A stretch of DNA of 36,377 nt from assembly GCA_030430845.1 (NCBI GenBank), contig JAUIKE010000078.1, positions 1 to 36,377 on the forward strand, given 5' to 3'. The notes under the pieces were generated by a model. The model searched no databases. It had not been told where the DNA came from and saw only the letters and a program-made list of their open reading frames with translations. Source of the DNA: Bacteroidia bacterium (GTDB lineage Bacteria; Bacteroidota; Bacteroidia; Chitinophagales; Saprospiraceae). This document shows, piece by piece, positions 26,239 to 34,532 of this stretch. Positions within the stretch are counted from its first letter, which is position 1. Every line of letters begins with the position of its first letter. The position numbers and the translations under genes were made by a program.

Positions 26239-26419
26239 CACCAACTTAAGTTTGTCCGTAAATCAACCTTATTGGCGTTTAATTTTTAACCGCCGAATTT
26301 AAGCAAGCTAAAGCTCGCTTTCCTGGCAAGCTGAAGCTTGCTGTCCGATTAGGCGCTTATTTTTTTAACGCCAATCAGGTTGAAACCCGAAGTACGAACA
26401 AACTTAAGTTGGTGCTACG
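26234..26419. repeat. 186-bp element with long terminal inverted repeats (MITE-like)
   Basis: Ends 26234-26260 and 26393-26419 are 27-bp inverted repeats with one mismatch, outer sequence CGTAGCACCAACTTAAGTTT. Inside, TCAACCTTATTGGCG (from 26263) pairs imperfectly with CGCCAATCAGGTTGA (to about 26383). The centre has two tandem hairpin units of the AGCAAGCT/AGCTTGCT type (about 26300-26342). The TAG in the left end is the stop of the M20 gene and the TAG in the right end, read on the minus strand, is the stop of the hlyIII gene. It has no coding capacity. It could be a MITE, a large REP-like element or a bidirectional terminator. Confidence 0.8.
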
Positions 26420-27068
26420 TGGGAATGACAAAACCATACACCGTCATAAAATGGCAAAAGCTCCCGATCAAAACGAATACATGGAAGATCCCATGATTAT
26501 ACGAGAGCTTGTGCAGGCTGTAAAAAACTGCGCCAACGGTATAAGAAACCCCTCCCGCCACCAGCCAGACCAGGCCTTCAGGAGGTAAGTTGGCCATTAA
26601 TGGTTTGATGGCAAAAATGATGATCCAGCCCATAAAAACGTATAGCAGAGTGGACAACAGATCGTATTTTCCGGTAAAAAAAAGTTTCAGGACGATCCCT
26701 ACAAGGGCGAACACCCAGACAATGATAAAGATGAGCCTTCCAATAGGCGGCGGTAAGGTAATCAAAGAAAAGGGCGTATAAGTACCGGCAATAAGCAAAT
26801 AGATGGCTGCATGATCAAATATTTTCAGTAGTCTCCTTCTATTTTCTCCTTTAGCGCTGTGGTACAAGGTGGAAGCTGCATATAAGATCATCATGCTCAT
26901 GCCGAATATCGAAAAACTAAACAGGCTCCAAAAGTCCTGGTATTGAAGGCCCCGGATTACCAGTAAGATCAAAGCCAGCGTGCTTAGTATAAATCCTAGT
27001 CCGTGAGAAAGGATGTTGAAGCGCTCCTCCCCCGGAGCATAATAAGAAGCATATGGGGATTCTTTCAT
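26415..27068 (-). CDS. Hemolysin III / PAQR family membrane protein (HlyIII/YqfA)
   Basis: 217-aa seven-helix membrane protein of the HlyIII (PAQR) family. The start region has the conserved GEERFN block, with E15, followed by ILSHG (H22). The helix 2 motif STLYHSAK (66-73) carries S66 and H70, DHAAIYLLIAGTYTP (85-99) has the conserved D85-H86, and the last helices contain HGIFHVFVLIGSFCHF with H192, H196 and H206; in PAQR proteins the motif Ser/Asp/His residues form a zinc-bound hydrolase-like site. Despite the name, family members are not established toxins; the Escherichia coli member affects membrane energetics. Last gene of a four-cistron minus-strand group; only 14 bp separate it from the previous gene. 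Confidence 0.88.
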   Translation of the reverse strand: MKESPYASYYAPGEERFNILSHGLGFILSTLALILLVIRGLQYQDFWSLFSFSIFGMSMMILYAASTLYHSAKGENRRRLLKIFDHAAIYLLIAGTYTPFSLITLPPPIGRLIFIIVWVFALVGIVLKLFFTGKYDLLSTLLYVFMGWIIIFAIKPLMANLPPEGLVWLVAGGVSYTVGAVFYSLHKLSYNHGIFHVFVLIGSFCHFMTVYGFVIPT

Positions 27069-27082
27069 AAAATCAATTATTA

Positions 27083-27607
27083 TTAAGCTGTATCTAAATT
27101 TTTTGCACCCATATACATAACTGTTGCTGCGAACAAAATGTTATTGATATTGATCAAAATCATGGGCCAGGTAAGTAGCGGCCCTATAGTAAAAATCAAG
27201 GTACCCAGCAGGATCATTAGGCCACTCCATCTGGGGAAATATGAAGTTTTGATCACGGAAATACTGAACAAAAGCATTCCCCCCAACCAAATACCTCCCC
27301 CCAGTTTATACAAAGGATGCTGCTCTAAAAAGTCTGCCATTGACAATCCCGAATTCATCACTTGAACGGGAAACAAGGTCAGGACAAGGTATGAAATGGA
27401 AGCAATGGATGCACTGATCGTATTAAAAGTATTTTTTACCGGAGTCTGTTTTTTATATAAGCCCCAGATCCCAAGTCCGGCAAAGAAATGATAGCCGGCA
27501 GTCAGGTAATACACTACAGGACTGTACCCGCCTTGGATGATTTCTATAATTTCAGAGCCCATCCACAAACCAAAGCCAAGGATGGCTGAATAAATTAAGT
27601 ATTTCAT
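27083..27607 (-). CDS. Membrane protein of unknown function (174 aa)
   Basis: I do not recognise the family. The protein has about six hydrophobic segments (approximately 3-18, 31-51, 62-82, 103-122, 127-145, 150-168), with short polar loops and no charged catalytic cluster, signal peptidase site or metal motif. The layout resembles small DUF-type bacterial membrane proteins. It lies 58 bp after the split membrane gene and 14 bp before hlyIII on the same strand, so it is probably co-transcribed with both. Confidence 0.6.
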   Translation of the reverse strand: MKYLIYSAILGFGLWMGSEIIEIIQGGYSPVVYYLTAGYHFFAGLGIWGLYKKQTPVKNTFNTISASIASISYLVLTLFPVQVMNSGLSMADFLEQHPLYKLGGGIWLGGMLLFSISVIKTSYFPRWSGLMILLGTLIFTIGPLLTWPMILININNILFAATVMYMGAKNLDTA

Positions 27608-27665
27608 TTTTTCATGTTAGTTAATAGATAAAAAAGGTGTTCCCGGTTTTGTGCCTGACTGAACT

Positions 27666-28094
27666 TTATCCCAAAGTATTGGCCAAAAAACGCTCCCAGG
27701 CCGGCGACATTCCAACACTTACCATGAGGGTAATGCCAACCAGGGTCATGACCACTCCAAGAAGTGTAGCTTTATGCACTTTCCTGATGGATGTGAAATC
27801 ATATATTACAGGGATCAACATCATGGCCAGCCACAAAGGCAGTACAACAAACTCATTGAGATCGGCTGCCCATACGATGCGAGTCAGAGCAGGTGCTATC
27901 ATGGCCAGACCGGCGAATAGCATCAGCCGTTTGTGCCAGGCAGTATGTTTTCGCCATAATACTCCCAGGCCGTATAGCACACCAAAGTTGATCACATTGA
28001 TAAAGCCACTAATAAAAATGAGGCCTTCGGGTTCTCTGATGTAATGGACAATCGTTACCAGGATGCCGCTAATAATGACGCCCAAAGCTATCAC
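27666..28094 (-). pseudogene. C-terminal part of a membrane-protein gene split by an in-frame stop
   Basis: 142 aa from a GTG at 28094, with about four hydrophobic segments (IALGVIISGILV, then about 25-45, 58-76, 84-100 and 108-128). It begins exactly where the preceding 79-aa frame stops, in the same reading frame, with only AAA-TAA-AGC-CTG between. Read together the two give about 223 aa with an even run of helices, as in membrane proteins of the DUF2306-like kind, in which an LHxRLG loop leads straight into a helix. This part could still be translated from the GTG by coupling, but it is more simply the distal half of a disrupted gene. Confidence 0.6.
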
Positions 28095-28100
28095 CAGGCT

Positions 28101-28340
28101 TTATTTCCCCAATCGCATATGCAAGTCGGATCTTCTATTTTTGATCAAGCCTGATTGAATCGCGAAAAGAACATACCAGGCAAACATAAAAATGGCATGG
28201 AATATTACGGCTGATGATACAGGAGGTAAATTAGACGGTTTTAACAGAGCATGAAAGCCAAAGCCGCCTACTACCGTCAATAGAATGATACATGCGTAAT
28301 AGAAAAAAAAGGACGTTCGCTTAGTTTTTTGCGCAGCCAT
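28101..28340 (-). pseudogene. N-terminal part of the same split membrane-protein gene
   Basis: 79 aa with a basic start (MAAQKTKRTS), two hydrophobic segments (about 13-29 and 43-62) and the loop RRSDLHMRLGK. It ends at TAA (28101-28103), where homologous proteins would be expected to continue into the next helix. The reading frame resumes without a shift in the 142-aa frame, so one base change (for example GAA, CAA or AAA to TAA) would account for the split. A sequencing error or a tolerated stop are the alternatives. It lies 17 bp after the acyltransferase-like gene. Confidence 0.6.
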
Positions 28341-28357
28341 GATATATATTTTTTAGG

Positions 28358-28960
28358 TTAAGAAGCATTTCGTAAGGGATTGGCCTGTCGTTGCTTGCGA
28401 ATCCTGGCCGTCCGGCTCAACTTGAAGCGTAGAATCTCTATAAAGCCTTGTAAACTTACCGAGCGTTCTGATTGGAAAATGTAGGTACGCTTACCGTTAA
28501 TCCGGTCACGATGGATCAATTCTGACTTAGGGGTCACCCCATACAAGCGGGCCAGGGAACTTGAACAGGTTCCAAACAAGATCTTGGGCGTTCCGAAACG
28601 ACGCAGGCAAAAAGCCAGTGCCAGCCAGGTATATGTATTAAGGACGGTGTTTTTTCTATAAGCAGGATCAATCCAAAAGCAGGTAATCTCGGTGAAGTCA
28701 CTCACCGGGCCAATAGACTGATAAAGGTTCAATCGCGCTTCCGCTTGGGCAAATACTTCCAGCGTACGCATAGAGGTTCCTTGTCCCAGGATAAAGCCTC
28801 CGATCATTTTCTTTTTGAAGAACACTCCATAAACCCGGTTGCCGGGTGAGGAAATGTACTCTGCCGGTACGGGCAGACCGGAGCAGTCGAAATAAGTAGA
28901 GGCATACTGTTGTAGATCGTTTCGACTTTGCAGTCGCTTGATTTGAGGTACCCGAAACAT
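28358..28960 (-). CDS. Acyltransferase-like (GNAT-fold) protein of unknown substrate
   Basis: 200-aa soluble protein with no signal peptide. The central part resembles a GNAT fold: a beta strand ending in GGFILG (about 54-59), then EITCFWIDPAYRKNTVLN (about 91-108), the position of the acetyl-CoA-binding motif A, followed by a helix and ILFGTCSSSLARLYGV. The classical Q/RxxGxG/A signature is only partly kept, so the assignment is tentative. The C terminus is very basic (RTARIRKQRQAN). First gene of the minus-strand group leading to hlyIII; its own promoter should lie in the 228-bp gap upstream, which otherwise holds the HTCS terminator. Confidence 0.55.
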   Translation of the reverse strand: MFRVPQIKRLQSRNDLQQYASTYFDCSGLPVPAEYISSPGNRVYGVFFKKKMIGGFILGQGTSMRTLEVFAQAEARLNLYQSIGPVSDFTEITCFWIDPAYRKNTVLNTYTWLALAFCLRRFGTPKILFGTCSSSLARLYGVTPKSELIHRDRINGKRTYIFQSERSVSLQGFIEILRFKLSRTARIRKQRQANPLRNAS

Positions 28961-29095
28961 GACTTAGAATTTTAGTTGAAAGAATTGATTCAAATGATTT
29001 TCAAAGGTCGATTCAAAGATCAGTTCAATCCTTTCAATTCTGCTTGACATATCTTTCAAAAGGCAGGAACTATTTTTCAGAAGGAAAAAAAAGAA

Positions 29096-29131
29096 AGGAC
29101 TTATTTTTCAAAAGGCTGAAAAATAAGTCCT
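29096..29131 (-). terminator. Intrinsic terminator of the 7TM hybrid regulator gene
   Basis: Perfect 15-bp stem AGGACTTATTTTTCA (29096-29110) with its complement (29117-29131) and a 6-nt loop. Read on the minus strand it is followed by a T-rich run (29095 down to about 29084), the classical arrangement. It lies 58 bp past the stop codon. Confidence 0.85.
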
Positions 29132-29188
29132 AATAAACTGTAAAACAGGGAATTAAAATCAATCTTGTGGTAGATAGCTACAAACCAC

Positions 29189-32100
29189 CTAATTTCTTCT
29201 TCTATACTCGCCTGGTGGCACGCCAAATGCCTCATGGAAGGTCTTGGAAAAGTAATTGGGGTCGGTAAAACCGACATCATAGGCTACTTCAGCGACCGTT
29301 CTTTTCTCATCTTGTAAGAGTTCTTTCCCTTTTTCAAGGCGAATTCGACGAATGAACTGAGAGGGTGTCTGACCAGTGAGAGCTTTTAATTTTCGGTAAA
29401 CCTGAATTTGGCTCATGCCCATGGCTGTGGCCAATTCAGGTATGGTGAACCCAGCATTGCCGAGTTCAGGAACTACCTTTTCCTTCAACTGCACTAGAAA
29501 TTCATTTTCCCGGTCTGCTTGCCCATTTCCCTCTTTTGATGCTTCAACTGCACCGGAAGCATACAAGGATTGAAGGGACCGGCGCAATTCGATGAGTTTC
29601 TCTACCCTTACTAACAACTCTTTTTTATCGAAAGGTTTATTCAAATAAGCATCCGCTCCGTAGGTAAGTCCTTTAACCTTATCGTCTTGGGTGACCTTCG
29701 CTGTCAGTAAAATAATCGGGATATGGCTGGTGCGAACATTCGCCTTTAAGGTTTCACATAATTGCAGACCATCCTTCACCGGCATCATGATGTCGCTGAT
29801 GATCAGATCGGGAATGGTTTCGACAGCCTGATCAATACCCTCTTGTCCATTGCAAGCCACCTGAATTTCGTAATGAGGACTTAGAATAGACTGCATGTAA
29901 GTGACCAGATCGGGATTGTCTTCCGTGATTTGAACTAATGGGCGATCTTCACTGTCCCACAATGCTGCGGTCAGGAGTGGAGCCGTTTCCTGCGCCCTTT
30001 CGGTTCTTATGATAGCAGGGGCTTTAGCCATATGAAAAGGTGCTTCTCTGGTGATGGGCAGATAACAATCAAAAGTTGCACCCTTACCTACTTCACTTTT
30101 CACCTCAATTTTTCCGCCCAATAGATTCACCAGTTCTTTAGTATAAGCCAAACCGATACCGGTTCCTTCCGGCTTATCTGTCGGACCTCCATCCTCCACC
30201 TGGTAGAAGCGGTCAAAAATATGGGGAAGTTGATCGGATGGGATGCCGATGCCGGTATCCTGAACTTTTATTTTCAGAAATCCCCCTTCTTCTTTTAAAT
30301 GGAGGATTACTTTTCCTCTTTCCGGAGTAAATTTCAAGGCGTTAGAAAGCAGGTTGTAAACGATGTACTGCAATTTCTCCTCATCAAAATCCATAAGGAT
30401 CTGCTCTTCTTCCGAGTAGAAGGTAAGCCGGATGTGTTTTTCTTCGGCCATGGAAAAAAAGGATTCCGTCAGATAACGGATAAAGGCTACCACATCCGAT
30501 TGGGCCATCTTCAAAGGCAGGCTGTCTTTTTCCAGTTTAGAGAGGTCCAGCAGTTGGTTGATCAGTCGGAGCAGGTTTTGGCTGTTGCGCAGGATCAGCT
30601 TTTTTCCCTGTTCATTGCCTTTTAGGTTATCCGCCATGCCCATGATAACGGTCAGGGGGGTTCGAAATTCATGGGTGATATTCGTGTAGAATCGATTTTT
30701 TAATTCATTTAATTCCTGTAGTTGAGCTTGCTTGTTACGCTCTTCCTGCAGGCTGAGTTCGCGTTCGCGCAATTGCAGGCGTTGCTCGTTGGCGCGGGCT
30801 TCCTCTTCCAGGGATTTTTTCTGCGCCTCCAGTAACTTGGACTGAGCCTCGTTGTGTTCTTTTTCCAGTTTTTGTTGCTTATACCCGATGGCCAGGCCAA
30901 ATAACACCAGCGCCAGGATCATACTGGCATAATTCAGCATATTCAGTTCGTGAGGAAGACCAATCGCATTGCCTTTAAAGGCCATGCGTAAATTACTCAT
31001 AGAAACCAGGCAGGCCGAAACGATCAAAGGAACAAAGGCAATCAGATAAAATTGTGCCGGTTTAAAGCCCTTTAAAGCGATCCGAATGGCCATGACCGCT
31101 ACAAAGAGAAAAGCAACGGCTAGCAGGATCGAGCGGATATTCGTACTTGGAAAATAAAAGTATCCTTCCCAGGAATAGGGATCGTAAGGAAATAGTTCAG
31201 GAGCCAAATAATTGACAGCTCCCAAAATAAACAACAAAAAAGGTATGAAGGCTAGGCCCCATGCAATCCGAATAGCTCTAGGAGCATACGTTTTAAATTC
31301 CAGGTAATGAACACTAAACCCTAACAACCCCCAAAGGATAATGCTCGACACCAGCAACCAGCCAATGGCCAGATCAAAAAAATTGGTAACTATAGGAGCA
31401 ATATCATTAATGACAAAGTAAGACCCCAGAGGAGAAGGAATGAGAACTGACAGCAGAAAGCCAAACCACAGCAGAGAATGAAAGACGTGTTCCTTTTTTC
31501 GAGACATAAAAAACCAAAACAGATAGAACAATACAGCAAAAGAAAGAATAGCGATCATGACAGCCGCATTCAACTTGTATTTGTTCTCCATCTCCTCAAG
31601 CAAAGGATAATCGATCTGGTAAAGGAATTCAGTCCGCGGCATCGTTTCATGGGAATCAAAATCGGCCACTCTGGCAAAGATCTGTCTGCTTTCTTTAGGT
31701 CCCAGTTCAATGTTGAAGAAATTTCTCCAATCGGGGATAGGCTTTTTTGAGCGTGCCCTGAAATAACCGGTAGAAAAGGTATCCAAGCGAGCTGCCTGGT
31801 CTCTTGTGAAAATCATAACATCATTCCAACTAGCCCCAAACATGCCAATCGAAAGTGTAAAGCTATGAGCCACAGTATCCGGATTACGCACTTGAGTATA
31901 CTGCCAAAAAGGGTTCAGCATATAATCATCAGTTTCCATTTGATCAAAAAAATGGAAGCCTCCCCGATCAAAAATATCTAGCACCATATCTATCGACAGG
32001 GACGTATCAGGGTCCGGCAGTACCTGATTGCTGATATCCAACTGGGTGAAACGGTACTGCATTTGATGTGCCCCCCTGAATTGACCGGGTATTTGCAGAT

Positions 32101-32554
32101 CAACCACCGGCTGGCGAACAAGGCCCATGTATTCAGTAACAATGTGGTGGTCAACTCCAAAACGTCTTTCCCCACCATCCCTGGCCTTTACCTGAGCCCA
32201 CCATTCATTAGATGCTATAGTTAAAGAATCCAGACCATAGAACTCAGTGGGAATTAGGGTAAAACTCCACACATTATCCCCCTCATGTTTCATCAGGGAG
32301 GGAAGTGCCGAATTTCGCCAGTTCCCCTGTAGGCTATCACTCGCCATTTTGGGGTGAAAAGACCAAAAGTAGAGTGAATCCTCTCCGATCAGGCCTTTTC
32401 CCTGCACGCATTTATTCAAATCAAAATACACCGTAACAGTGGAGTCCACCCGGAAGTCAGCAGGTTCGGTCCATAGTTTTTGGGCTTCCAAACTGAAGGC
32501 AGTTAGGAATAAAAACAGGACACTTAAGCTTAGGAGTCGTTTAGCTTTGTGCAT
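29189..32554 (-). CDS. Hybrid sensor kinase/AraC regulator with a 7TM sensor domain
   Basis: 1121 aa from the ATG at 32554, chosen because it gives a short basic signal peptide (an ATG at 32572 adds six residues). After the signal, residues about 25-130 resemble a beta-sandwich sugar-binding-type domain (SLYFWSFHP, GDNVWSFTLIP), followed by more periplasmic beta structure to about 325. About seven helices (about 330-570) look like the 7TM-DISM sensor class. A charged coiled coil (about 572-622) leads to HisKA (H628 in THEFRTPL), HATPase (NLLSNALKF, DTGIGIP, GTGIGLAY), a receiver (D921 in ISDIMMP, LNKPF) and an AraC HTH (about 1020-1121). All phosphorelay residues are present. The usual HTCS propeller is absent, so the signal is probably different. 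Divergent from the SulP gene. Confidence 0.9.
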   Translation of the reverse strand: MHKAKRLLSLSVLFLFLTAFSLEAQKLWTEPADFRVDSTVTVYFDLNKCVQGKGLIGEDSLYFWSFHPKMASDSLQGNWRNSALPSLMKHEGDNVWSFTLIPTEFYGLDSLTIASNEWWAQVKARDGGERRFGVDHHIVTEYMGLVRQPVVDLQIPGQFRGAHQMQYRFTQLDISNQVLPDPDTSLSIDMVLDIFDRGGFHFFDQMETDDYMLNPFWQYTQVRNPDTVAHSFTLSIGMFGASWNDVMIFTRDQAARLDTFSTGYFRARSKKPIPDWRNFFNIELGPKESRQIFARVADFDSHETMPRTEFLYQIDYPLLEEMENKYKLNAAVMIAILSFAVLFYLFWFFMSRKKEHVFHSLLWFGFLLSVLIPSPLGSYFVINDIAPIVTNFFDLAIGWLLVSSIILWGLLGFSVHYLEFKTYAPRAIRIAWGLAFIPFLLFILGAVNYLAPELFPYDPYSWEGYFYFPSTNIRSILLAVAFLFVAVMAIRIALKGFKPAQFYLIAFVPLIVSACLVSMSNLRMAFKGNAIGLPHELNMLNYASMILALVLFGLAIGYKQQKLEKEHNEAQSKLLEAQKKSLEEEARANEQRLQLRERELSLQEERNKQAQLQELNELKNRFYTNITHEFRTPLTVIMGMADNLKGNEQGKKLILRNSQNLLRLINQLLDLSKLEKDSLPLKMAQSDVVAFIRYLTESFFSMAEEKHIRLTFYSEEEQILMDFDEEKLQYIVYNLLSNALKFTPERGKVILHLKEEGGFLKIKVQDTGIGIPSDQLPHIFDRFYQVEDGGPTDKPEGTGIGLAYTKELVNLLGGKIEVKSEVGKGATFDCYLPITREAPFHMAKAPAIIRTERAQETAPLLTAALWDSEDRPLVQITEDNPDLVTYMQSILSPHYEIQVACNGQEGIDQAVETIPDLIISDIMMPVKDGLQLCETLKANVRTSHIPIILLTAKVTQDDKVKGLTYGADAYLNKPFDKKELLVRVEKLIELRRSLQSLYASGAVEASKEGNGQADRENEFLVQLKEKVVPELGNAGFTIPELATAMGMSQIQVYRKLKALTGQTPSQFIRRIRLEKGKELLQDEKRTVAEVAYDVGFTDPNYFSKTFHEAFGVPPGEYRRRN

Positions 32555-32751
32555 TCTAAGATGGATTATCATTTTCTTTCTACCATCCTAAGTTATAGAA
32601 AAAAGCTGATAAGGAATACTGCCTGTGCAAGCCTTTGTTAGGTTCCAATAGCCCCATGCCTTAGCCGGGGGTGGGATTCACGTTTGTTGAATATTACCTG
32701 GAGCGAGCAGATAATAATAAGCTTAGCTGATGCTGTATTCATGAACCAAGT

Positions 32752-34440
32752 ATGGGTTTAAGCAGTTTATCCAAACAAAAGCCAATGCTCAACAATCTAT
32801 ACGACACCCAATACCTAAAAGGAGATATCACCGGAGGCCTGGTAGCCGGCGTAGTAGCCTTACCTTTAGCCCTCGCGTTTGGTGTACAATCCGGCATGGG
32901 AGCAACAGCTGGACTATACGGAGCCATCATGGTCGGTATTTTTGCAGCACTTTTTGGAGGCACCCCCACCCAGGCCAGTGGCCCTACCGGGCCGATGACG
33001 GTCGTTTCGGCGGCCCTGGTGGCCGCTGCCTCCCAACTCACCGGCAGCCTGGAAACGGCTATGGGTATTATTCTACTCACCTTTCTATTGGGGGGAGTGG
33101 TCCAAATTGTTTTTGGGCTGCTCAATATTGCCAGTTATGTCAAATACTTTCCCTATCCAGTAGTATCAGGATTCATGAGCGGCGTAGGCCTAATCATCAT
33201 TATTTTACAGATATTCCCCTTTGTTGGCTTATCCTCCCCCAAGTCGACCCTGGCAGTCTTAAAGGATTTACCGAGATTAGCGACCGAATTAAATTGGCAA
33301 GCACTAGCCCTCGGTGGTTTGACCGTGCTGATCTATTATGTTTTTCCACTGATCACGAAGGCGATCCCAAGTGCACTGGTTGCGCTGGTCGTTTCAGCGC
33401 TCGCTGGTTATTTTCTGGCCTGGGATGTTCCAATAATCGGAGATATTCCCTCCGGACTTCCTGCGATTCAGCTAGGTACTATGTTCACTAATATTCCGCC
33501 GGAGGCCTATATGCTTATTGTAGAATATGCCATTGTACTGGCGGTGCTGGGCAGTATCGACTCTCTGCTCACCTCCGTAATAGCTGATAACATGACCAAA
33601 ACCAAGCATAATAGCAATCGGGAACTGATCGGACAGGGCATCGGCAATATGCTGGCTGCGGTATTTGGAGGCATTCCTGGCGCCGGAGCCACAAAAGGAA
33701 CCGTTGTTAATATCAATTCCGGAGGTCGTACCCGGCTTTCGGGGGCTTTACACGGGATATTCCTGCTAACCGTATTGTTGGGCTTGGGTTCTTTGGCCGC
33801 TTTCATCCCTTTACCGGTACTAGCAGGCATCCTGATCCCAATTGGATTTAAGATTATTGACACCCGCGGGCTCAAACATTTACGGCACATCCCTCGAGCA
33901 GATGCCGCCGTGCTGATCATCGTGCTGCTGATCACTACTTTTGGAAGCCTCATTCAGGCAGTTGGTGTAGGCGTTGCACTGGCTTCCCTGCTTTTTATGA
34001 AAAAAGCAGGTGACATAGGCGAAAAAAACCTCACCGTAGAAGCAGTTGACAAACTGGAAGACGAAAAACCCTGGCAGGATGAATTGGAATTCTTCGAAAA
34101 ATACAAAAATAAGGTCTTGATCAAACACCTGGAAGGGCCCCTGTTTTTCGGTTTCACCGCCTACTTTAAAAGCCAGGTCAAACAAATTGAGGATCACATC
34201 CAGGTGTTAATCATTCGCCTTGATAAAGTCCCTTATATCGATCAATCAGGACTTTATGCTCTGGAAGATGCTATTTTTGACTTACAGCAGCGCGATATCA
34301 AAGTCCTCTTGGTGGATTTGGAGGGTCAACCCATGGATATGCTGAAGGCCATCGACGTCATTCCGGACCTGGTACCGGAAGAACATATTTTTCCAAATGT
34401 AGCCAGAGCCTTTGATTATTTAAAAGATCAGTTGGAATAA
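32752..34440 (+). CDS. SulP-family anion transporter, BicA-like
   Basis: 562-aa inner-membrane transporter with a C-terminal STAS domain. The N-terminal block GDITGGLVAGVVALPLALAF (24-43), then ATAGLYGAIMVG, FGGTPTQASGPTGPMTVV (68-85), and a GSIDSLLTS segment near 263-271, match the SulP core of about 12-14 helices and are especially close to the cyanobacterial sodium-dependent bicarbonate transporter BicA. The STAS domain occupies about 450-560 and keeps the DQSG turn (IDQSGLYAL). Substrate is probably bicarbonate or sulfate; sequence alone does not decide. A second ATG at 32785 (MLNNLYD) is an equally good start, comparable with the short N terminus of BicA. Divergent from the 7TM regulator across 179-197 bp, which may control it. 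Confidence 0.88.
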   Translation: MGLSSLSKQKPMLNNLYDTQYLKGDITGGLVAGVVALPLALAFGVQSGMGATAGLYGAIMVGIFAALFGGTPTQASGPTGPMTVVSAALVAAASQLTGSLETAMGIILLTFLLGGVVQIVFGLLNIASYVKYFPYPVVSGFMSGVGLIIIILQIFPFVGLSSPKSTLAVLKDLPRLATELNWQALALGGLTVLIYYVFPLITKAIPSALVALVVSALAGYFLAWDVPIIGDIPSGLPAIQLGTMFTNIPPEAYMLIVEYAIVLAVLGSIDSLLTSVIADNMTKTKHNSNRELIGQGIGNMLAAVFGGIPGAGATKGTVVNINSGGRTRLSGALHGIFLLTVLLGLGSLAAFIPLPVLAGILIPIGFKIIDTRGLKHLRHIPRADAAVLIIVLLITTFGSLIQAVGVGVALASLLFMKKAGDIGEKNLTVEAVDKLEDEKPWQDELEFFEKYKNKVLIKHLEGPLFFGFTAYFKSQVKQIEDHIQVLIIRLDKVPYIDQSGLYALEDAIFDLQQRDIKVLLVDLEGQPMDMLKAIDVIPDLVPEEHIFPNVARAFDYLKDQLE

Positions 34441-34442
34441 CA

Positions 34443-34494
34443 TTATTTTTCAAGAAGGGCTTGCCGGTACCGGCAAGCCCTTCTTGAAAAATAA
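34443..34494. terminator. 52-bp perfect palindromic terminator
   Basis: A perfect palindrome centred on GGTACC, with GC-rich inner stem (GGGCTTGCCGG) and outer TTATTTTTC/GAAAAATAA, so the U tract appears on both strands. It begins 2 bp after the SulP stop and lies 38 bp from the end of the convergent secreted-protein gene, serving both. Confidence 0.9.
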
Positions 34495-34532
34495 AGGAGA
34501 CTGCAAGTATCTATTCAGATGAATTAATCTCC

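Noticed and set aside
26234..26419. Complete insertion sequence
   Set aside because: It has terminal inverted repeats but only 186 bp and no transposase frame.
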